From Rhodocyclaceae bacterium (lineage in GTDB: Bacteria; Pseudomonadota; Gammaproteobacteria; Burkholderiales; Rhodocyclaceae), in contig JAGRFX010000004.1 in the NCBI GenBank assembly GCA_020445805.1, positions 1-56,861 of the forward strand: a stretch of 56,861 nt of DNA, given 5' to 3'. Shown here piece by piece: positions 51,742 through 56,861 of the stretch. Within the stretch, counting starts at the first letter, position 1. Every line of letters begins with the position of its first letter. The notes beneath the pieces are model-generated. The model did no database searches. It had not been told where the DNA came from and saw only the letters and a program-made list of their open reading frames with translations. The position numbers and the translations under genes are program-made.

Positions 51742-52517
51742 CCCCGCCCCCCCACGCCGGCAGGTTCCGCGGCTGGGCCCCGCCCGTTGCTGCGGAAGCG
51801 GCGGTAGGCATCCGAGCGCCAGAACCGGCCCAGGCTGGCGAGGTGCCAGCGCAAATGCCGGGCATCCTTCAGGCTGGCCCGCCGCGCGTCGTGGACGACG
51901 CCCTCGCAGGGCAGGCAGCGCACGGCGAAACCTGCAAGCCAGCTGCGGATGCAGAGATCCATGTCTTCGCAGTACATCCGGTAGCGGGCATCGAAACCGC
52001 CCAGCCGCTCGAACAGGCTGCGACGGACGACCAGGCACATGCCGGCCACCCAGTCGGGCTCGCAGGGCCGGCTGGCGTCGGGGTAGTCGGTGCGTCGTCG
52101 CTGCGGCCAGAGGCGGTCCCGCAGGAGTCGCGCCGGGGTCAGGACCCGTCGCGCATTGTCGGCCACCTGCCCGTCAGGCTGCCGCACCCGGGGAGCCACG
52201 ATCCCCACGGAGGGGTCGTCGAAGGCGGCCAGCAGACCCGCCCAGCTCTCCCGCCCGATGCGCAGATCCGGATTGAGGACGGCGATCAGCTCACCCTGCC
52301 CCTCGGCGGCGAGCCGGTTGTGATTGGCGGCAAAGCCGCGGGGCACGGCGTCGGGATGGCGGATGACGCAGATGCCCGTCCGCTCGGGCGCCCGGGCGGC
52401 GACCAGGTTCTCAAGCACGAATAGCCGCGACGGCACCCGCGCCAAGTCGTCGAGCAAGGTTTCGACGAGTTCGGGCGTGCCGTGTGAAACGATCTGGATG
52501 TCTAGCGATCTCGGCAA
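51738..52517 (-). CDS. GT2 glycosyltransferase
   Basis: A 259-residue GT2 enzyme (IQIVSHGTPELVETLLDDL, FAANHNRL, LIAVLNPDLRI, then GGFDARYRMYCEDMDLC) of the rhamnosyl/galactofuranosyl type. The start is TTG 52517 with GAGG upstream; no ATG or GTG fits the conserved beginning. A 4-base overlap with wecA suggests it may add the second sugar to the WecA product. Confidence 0.82.
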   Translation of the reverse strand: MPRSLDIQIVSHGTPELVETLLDDLARVPSRLFVLENLVAARAPERTGICVIRHPDAVPRGFAANHNRLAAEGQGELIAVLNPDLRIGRESWAGLLAAFDDPSVGIVAPRVRQPDGQVADNARRVLTPARLLRDRLWPQRRRTDYPDASRPCEPDWVAGMCLVVRRSLFERLGGFDARYRMYCEDMDLCIRSWLAGFAVRCLPCEGVVHDARRASLKDARHLRWHLASLGRFWRSDAYRRFRSNGRGPAAEPAGVGGRG

Positions 52518-52556
52518 ATTCCGGCGCCTCGCCCGTCCGGATCGGGGACGGAGCTT

Positions 52557-52579
52557 CCATTGGCAAAACCTGCCAATGG
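52557..52579. terminator. 9-bp inverted repeat between apaH and the GT2 gene
   Basis: CCATTGGCA (52557-52565) and its exact complement (52571-52579) flank a 5-base loop, in the 108-base gap after the apaH stop. No T-run follows on the minus strand, so it could be an operator for the GT2-wecA-gsp operon instead of a terminator. Confidence 0.45.
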
Positions 52580-52625
52580 TATCGTGGAACCGCAGCGGGG
52601 GCGAAGCCCGCGACCGACCCCGGCC

Positions 52626-53444
52626 TCAATTGCGCGTGCGTCGCGTCCGCGCGGGCTCCCGGAAGACCAGCCCGTCCTCGAGGCGCACGGCCGTCAGCTC
52701 GCCGCCCCAGAGGCAACCCGTGTCCAGGGCCAGGAGGCCGGCCTGGCGACGGAAGCCCAGGGCCGACCAGTGACCGCAGACGATCGTCTGCGCGGCTGCG
52801 GCCCGGACGGGCAGGTCGAACCAGGGCAGGTACCCGTCGGGCGCCATGGCCGGCGGCCCCTTGGCATCGAACTCGAGGCGCCCTTCCGGCGAACAGAAAC
52901 GCATGCGCGTGAGCGCGTTGACGATGTAGCGCAGGCGATCCTGCCCGCCCTGATCATCGCACCACGCCGCGGGGCGATTGCCCTGCAGTTGCGACAGGAA
53001 GCGGTCGCGATCCGGACCGCGCAGGGCCGCCTCGACCTCCCCGGCCAGGGCCCGCGCCCGAGGGGCAGACCACTGGGGCGGCAGCCCGGCGTGGACGAGG
53101 ACCCGCTCGCCCTCCAGGTGGAGCAGCGGGCGGCCCGCCAGCCAGTCGAGCAGCTCGCCACGATCGGGGGCGTCCAGCACCGGCCCTAGGGTGTCGTCCT
53201 TGCCGCGCTTGCGGAATCCCGCGGCGACCATCAGCAGGTAGAGATCATGGTTGCCCAGCACCACGATCGCCGCGTCGCCCATCCCCCTGACCAGGCGCAG
53301 GACCTCCAGCGAGGCGGGCCCGCGATTGACGAGGTCGCCCACCAGCCACAGCCGGTCCTGCGACGGATCGAAGCGGACGCGCTCCATCAGTCCGCACAGT
53401 TCGTCGTAGCAGCCCTGGATGTCACCGATCGCGTAGGTGGCCAT
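52626..53444 (-). CDS. apaH: ApaH, symmetrical Ap4A hydrolase
   Basis: A 272-residue metallophosphatase that splits diadenosine tetraphosphate into two ADP and can remove Np4N-type RNA caps. The metal motifs are present in order: YAIGDIQGCYDEL, VGDLVNRGPASLEV, VLGNHDLYLL, CGHWSALG and ALDTGCLWGGELTAVRLED. Length matches E. coli ApaH (about 280). The usual ksgA/apaG neighbours are absent. Confidence 0.95.
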   Translation of the reverse strand: MATYAIGDIQGCYDELCGLMERVRFDPSQDRLWLVGDLVNRGPASLEVLRLVRGMGDAAIVVLGNHDLYLLMVAAGFRKRGKDDTLGPVLDAPDRGELLDWLAGRPLLHLEGERVLVHAGLPPQWSAPRARALAGEVEAALRGPDRDRFLSQLQGNRPAAWCDDQGGQDRLRYIVNALTRMRFCSPEGRLEFDAKGPPAMAPDGYLPWFDLPVRAAAAQTIVCGHWSALGFRRQAGLLALDTGCLWGGELTAVRLEDGLVFREPARTRRTRN

Positions 53445-53498
53445 GGGTCAGTCTGTCACCTTTCGGACCGTAAGCTCGCATGCGTCGCGCGATCCGAA

Positions 53499-53512
53499 CA
53501 TGGCATGCCATG
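53499..53512. promoter_or_regulatory. Perfect 14-bp palindrome upstream of apaH
   Basis: CATGGCATGCCATG reads the same on both strands. It lies 55 bases before the apaH start and 48 bases after the end (stop codon) of the manC gene, in a 115-base gap. It may be a regulator site for apaH; nothing identifies the regulator. Confidence 0.35.
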
Positions 53513-53559
53513 GACTCGGGAAGAAACGCCGTACTGCGCCCTTTGGCTGGCCGGCGGGC

Positions 53560-54996
53560 TCAAACACGCCCATAGACGTCACTAAACCGAACGATGTCGT
53601 CTTCGCCGAGATACTCCCCGCTCTGCACCTCGATCATCACCAGTTGCATGACGCCGGGGTTCTCCAGGCGGTGCTTGTGGCCGGCAGGGATGTAGGTGGA
53701 CTCATTGGGGCGCACGAAGAATTCGTTCTCGCCATTGACGACCCGCGCCATGCCGCTGACGACGATCCAGTGCTCCGAGCGATGGTGGTGCATCTGCAGG
53801 GACAGGGACTCGCCCGGCTTGACCTCGATCCGCTTGATCTTGTAGCGGCTGCCGTTCTCGAGCACGGTATAGGAGCCCCAGGGGCGGAATACCGTGCGAT
53901 GGAGCTTGTAGGCCTCGTGACCGCTGGCCTTCAGGCGCGCCACCACCTCCTTGACCTCCTGGACCCGGTCGCGGTGGGCCACCAGCAGGGCATCGGCGGT
54001 GTCGATGACGACCAGATCCTCGACACCCACCGTGGCCACTGTCCGGTCTTCACTCTGGACGTAGCAGCCGTGGCTGTCCACGAGGATGGCGTCGCCCTGG
54101 GTGCGGTTGCCCTCGGCGTCGGCCTCGGCCAGGTCGGCCAGGGCTGTCCACGAGCCGATGTCGCTCCAGTCGAAGCTGGCGGGCACGACGGCCACATTGG
54201 CCGCGTTTTCCATGATCGCGTAGTCGATCGAGATGTTGTCCATCGAGGCGAAGCCGGCCCCGTTCAACTCGCGGAACGGCTGGCTGCCGGCCTCGCCGGC
54301 GATCGTGGCCTCGAGGCACTGGCGGCCGGCCGCCAGCAGTTCCGGCGCCAGTTCGGCAAAGGCCTTGACCAGGGCGCCCGCGGTGAAACAGAACATGCCC
54401 GAGTTCCAGAAGTGATCCCCCCGCTCCAGGAGCTGGCGGGCCCGCTCCAGGGGCGGCTTCTCGACGAAGCCGAGCACCGTGCGCCCTTCGCCCTCGCCGA
54501 TGGCGGTTCCGGCATGGATGTAACCGAAGCCGGTCTCGGGATGGGTCGGCCGGACGCCGAAAGTGACCAGGTGCCCACGCTGGGCCAGCGCCACGGCGTG
54601 CGACACGTCCCGGGCAAAGGCCGCGGAGTCGCGGATCAGGTGATCGGCGGGCAGGACCAGCAGCACGGCCTCATCCCCGCAGCGGGCCTGAACATCTAGG
54701 GCGCCGAGCAGGATCGCCGGCGCGGTGTTCCGTCCCACCGGCTCGAGCAGGTAGCGGGGCGCGCAGCGGGCATCGCCACCACCCTCGCCCCAGACGTCCC
54801 TCGTCTGGAAGAAATAATCGCGATTGGTGATGGTCATCACCTCGCCCACGTCCCCGCAGGCGAGCGCACGACGGTAGGTTCGTCCGAGCAGGGTCTGCCC
54901 ATCCGCGAGGCGCATGAAGGGCTTGGGATGGCTTTCGCGCGATACGGGCCACAGGCGGGTGCCCGCGCCGCCGGAGAGGATCATCGGTATCAGCAT
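53560..54996 (-). CDS. manC: Mannose-1-phosphate guanylyltransferase / mannose-6-phosphate isomerase
   Basis: A 478-residue bifunctional enzyme (AlgA/XanB type) from ATG 54996 (MLIPMILSGGAGTRLWP). The N-terminal transferase has SGGAGTRLWPVSRESHPKPF and FVEKPP. The C-terminal isomerase cupin has PWGSYTVLENG, KRIEVKPGESLSLQMHHHRSEHW. It makes GDP-mannose for surface polysaccharides. The in-frame extension to 55293 has no conserved sequence and is rejected. Confidence 0.95.
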   Translation of the reverse strand: MLIPMILSGGAGTRLWPVSRESHPKPFMRLADGQTLLGRTYRRALACGDVGEVMTITNRDYFFQTRDVWGEGGGDARCAPRYLLEPVGRNTAPAILLGALDVQARCGDEAVLLVLPADHLIRDSAAFARDVSHAVALAQRGHLVTFGVRPTHPETGFGYIHAGTAIGEGEGRTVLGFVEKPPLERARQLLERGDHFWNSGMFCFTAGALVKAFAELAPELLAAGRQCLEATIAGEAGSQPFRELNGAGFASMDNISIDYAIMENAANVAVVPASFDWSDIGSWTALADLAEADAEGNRTQGDAILVDSHGCYVQSEDRTVATVGVEDLVVIDTADALLVAHRDRVQEVKEVVARLKASGHEAYKLHRTVFRPWGSYTVLENGSRYKIKRIEVKPGESLSLQMHHHRSEHWIVVSGMARVVNGENEFFVRPNESTYIPAGHKHRLENPGVMQLVMIEVQSGEYLGEDDIVRFSDVYGRV

Positions 54997-55117
54997 GGTG
55001 CTCGTCTCGTGAGGATTGCCCGACGCTCCGGGCAGGGTGGACAGACTGCCCCGGCGCAAGGCGAATGACGCAGGCCGGATCGCCTCAATGATGGCAGAAT
55101 ATTGCGGTGCGCCAAGC

Positions 55118-56254
55118 CTAGCATGTGGCCGCCCTGCAGAGTTCCCGCGCCAGGATCTCGACGATCCTCTCGGCAGCCCGACCATCCCACAGCGCCGGCC
55201 GACGACCCTGCTTGCTCTGCCCCTGGATGGCCCGCCCGGCCGCCTCGACGATGCGGTCCGCATCGGTCCCGACCAGGACGTTGGTTCCTTCATCCACCGT
55301 CACGGGCCGCTCGGTGTTCTCGCGGATGGTGACGCAGGGAACCCCCAGGGCCGTGGTCTCTTCCTGCAGGCCGCCGCTGTCGGTCAGGGCCACGGAGGCA
55401 TCCTTCCACAGGTTCAGGAACTCCATGTAGGCCCGCGGCCCCACCAGCGTGACCCGCGGCCCCAGATCGATGCCGAACCTGTCCAGGTTGCCCCGCGTGC
55501 GCGGATGGACCGGAAAGATCAGCGGCAGCTGCTCGGACACGGTCCGCAACGCCCCGCCGATGCGGGCGAAGGTGTCGGCGTCGTCCACGTTCGAGGGGCG
55601 GTGCAGCGTGACCACGCCGTAGCGCGGATGGGCGGCCTTGAAGCCGGCCGTCTCGAAATGTCCGGTTTCAAAGTTGTCGAGCTTATCGGCCTGGTAGAAC
55701 AGGTTGTCCACCATCACGTGGCCGACATAGTGCACCGCAGACGCGGGCTTGCCTTCGCGCAGCAGGTTGTCGCGGCCGCTGGGCTCGGTGACGAAGAACC
55801 AGTCGCTGATCGAATCCGTGACCAGGCGGTTGATCTCCTCCGGCATGGACAGGTCACCGCTGCGCAGGCCGGCCTCCACATGGACCACCGGAATGTGCCG
55901 TTTGACCGCCACCAGCGCGCACGCCAGGGTGGAGTTCACATCGCCCACCACCAGCACGGCGCGCGCGCCATGCGACTCGATCACCGGCTCGAAGCGCTTC
56001 ATCACCTCGGCGGTCTGCACCGCATGGGAGGCGGAGCCCACTTCCAGATTGATGTCCGGATGCGGCAGGTCCAGATCGGAAAACAGGCGATCGTTCATCG
56101 CCGCGTCGTAGTGCTGGCCGGTATGAACCAGCAGGGTCGGGATCGGTGGCTCGTGGCGCGCGAAGGCCTTGAGGATCGGCGCCATTTTCATGTAGTTGGG
56201 GCGGGCGCCAACAATACAGATGACGGGCGCCACGCCTTGATCGGCAGCACTCAT
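55118..56254 (-). CDS. wecB: Non-hydrolysing UDP-GlcNAc 2-epimerase
   Basis: A 378-residue enzyme that interconverts UDP-GlcNAc and UDP-ManNAc. Motifs are GARPNYMKMAPIL, HTGQHYDAAM, HVEAGLRSGDLSMPEEINR, VVTLHRPSNVDD and DSGGLQEET. The start overlaps the ATPase stop by 4 bases. Homologues in this exact position are regular members of exosortase-linked exopolysaccharide loci. Confidence 0.94.
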   Translation of the reverse strand: MSAADQGVAPVICIVGARPNYMKMAPILKAFARHEPPIPTLLVHTGQHYDAAMNDRLFSDLDLPHPDINLEVGSASHAVQTAEVMKRFEPVIESHGARAVLVVGDVNSTLACALVAVKRHIPVVHVEAGLRSGDLSMPEEINRLVTDSISDWFFVTEPSGRDNLLREGKPASAVHYVGHVMVDNLFYQADKLDNFETGHFETAGFKAAHPRYGVVTLHRPSNVDDADTFARIGGALRTVSEQLPLIFPVHPRTRGNLDRFGIDLGPRVTLVGPRAYMEFLNLWKDASVALTDSGGLQEETTALGVPCVTIRENTERPVTVDEGTNVLVGTDADRIVEAAGRAIQGQSKQGRRPALWDGRAAERIVEILARELCRAATC

Positions 56255-56861
56255 TTGGCCACCTCGTCCGGGCCGGTGTCGGATGAGGCCGCGACCAGCT
56301 GGTTCATCAGCGTGATCACCGCCGACAGGGTGTGTTCGAGATGCGTCAGGCGCGCCTCGATCCGGCTGGCATCGAAGTTGGCCGAGAGCTGCGCAAACTG
56401 GGCGGCCACCTCGGGATCGGTAATCAGCTTGGCCAGATCCGGCGCGGCGTCTGTCCCGGTCGACGCCGAGCGCACGGGCGTGATCAGCCGGGCGGTGGCG
56501 GTGTTGCGCCCGCTACGGTGCTCTTCCTTCATCTCGGCGACCACCTCACCCACCTCGGCGGCGGTCAGGGCCAGCTTTTCGGCCAGAAAACCGGCCAGCA
56601 ACAGGCGATCGCACAGGGTGTTGACGCGCCGCGGAATGCCGCCCGAGGCGCGGTAGATGTCTTCAAACGCGTCCGCCGAAAAACTTGGCGAATCAGGCGT
56701 CCAGCCCACATGCTTGAGGCGGTGCTCGATGTAGGCCTTGGTTTCCTCCACATCGAGCGGGCCGAGGTGGTAGGAGGCGATCACCCGCTGGCGCAGCTGC
56801 TGCATCTGCGGACTCTGCATCATCTCCCTGAACTCCGGCTGTCCGATCAGAAAACTCTGGA
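56251..56861 (-). CDS. GspA/ExeA-like ATPase of exosortase-locus type, C-terminal part (partial)
   Basis: Partial: the coding frame runs off the window edge at codon 56859-56857 (QSFLIGQPEFREMM). About 202 residues are visible: the end of the AAA core (RVIASYHLGPLDVEETKAYIEHRLKHVGW, a stretch typical of the PEP-CTERM-locus secretion ATPase, TIGR03015), the lid (ASGGIPRRVNTLCDRLLLAGF), then a C-terminal region with a possible coiled coil. The Walker motifs would be upstream, outside the window. Confidence 0.82.
   Translation of the reverse strand, partial: QSFLIGQPEFREMMQSPQMQQLRQRVIASYHLGPLDVEETKAYIEHRLKHVGWTPDSPSFSADAFEDIYRASGGIPRRVNTLCDRLLLAGFLAEKLALTAAEVGEVVAEMKEEHRSGRNTATARLITPVRSASTGTDAAPDLAKLITDPEVAAQFAQLSANFDASRIEARLTHLEHTLSAVITLMNQLVAASSDTGPDEVAK

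Noticed and set aside
55016..56656. 546-codon plus-strand frame opposite wecB and the ATPase
   Set aside because: Shadow of two well-recognised minus-strand genes.
1..56861. tRNA, rRNA, insertion sequences, prophage and defence genes
   Set aside because: I saw no transposase, integrase, tRNA-like cloverleaf, CRISPR array or restriction/toxin gene; every long stretch is accounted for by the listed genes.

Overview
The window is GC-rich, gene-dense bacterial DNA with no gap over about 200 bases. It looks like a Gammaproteobacterium: a type II secretion (T2SS) operon in the order E-F-G-H-I-J-K-L-M-N-D (the Xanthomonas xps order), flagellin, a BepA-type periplasmic protease, MoaC, ApaH, and the edge of what looks like an exosortase (PEP-CTERM) exopolysaccharide locus. 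I cannot name a genus from sequence alone.

Layout. (1) 1-10068: the tail of a flagellin gene, then housekeeping and signalling genes: TusA, a BepA-like protease, MoaC, a CHASE2-class III cyclase, an OmpA-like lipoprotein and a FecR protein, a GAF/HD-GYP protein, a CYTH-CHAD protein and a PlsC-type acyltransferase. (2) 10141-31024: a surface-glycan region. It holds a giant GT2-GT4-GT2-GT2 glycosyltransferase and its shorter GT2-GT4 paralogue, a GT2/coiled-coil/HAD protein, a GtrA/GtrB-like/GT-C set, a further GT2, a sulfotransferase, two methyltransferases, an LpxL-like acyltransferase, and a Wzm/Wzt ABC exporter whose ATPase carries a C-terminal domain. (3) 31110-37467: a parvulin-type isomerase, then four abutting or overlapping genes that resemble the mycobacterial decaprenyl-phosphoryl-arabinose (DPA) pathway: DprE2-like SDR, DprE1-like flavoenzyme, a HAD phosphatase fused to a UbiA-type phosphoribosyltransferase, and a GT-C-like membrane protein. 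(4) 37536-40030: a secreted protein of unknown family with its own terminator and likely promoter, and a small lipoprotein. (5) 40114-50651: a complete core T2SS operon, preceded by WecA and a GT2 whose genes overlap it. (6) 52626-56861: ApaH, ManC, WecB and the C-terminal part of a GspA/ExeA-like ATPase of the exosortase-locus type.

How the genes may work together (inference): ManC, WecB and WecA make activated sugars and start lipid-linked glycans. The large glycosyltransferases build a polymer that methyl- and sulfotransferases modify and Wzm/Wzt exports. The DPA-like operon would make a polyprenyl-phosphate pentofuranose donor for its GT-C partner, facing the periplasm. Its target could be the exported glycan, the T2SS pseudopilins or the neighbouring secreted protein. 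The DPA-like operon next to the unknown secreted protein and the T2SS is the most interesting candidate system. Four glycan enzymes also share a coiled coil followed by a similar basic amphipathic motif, which suggests a common docking module.
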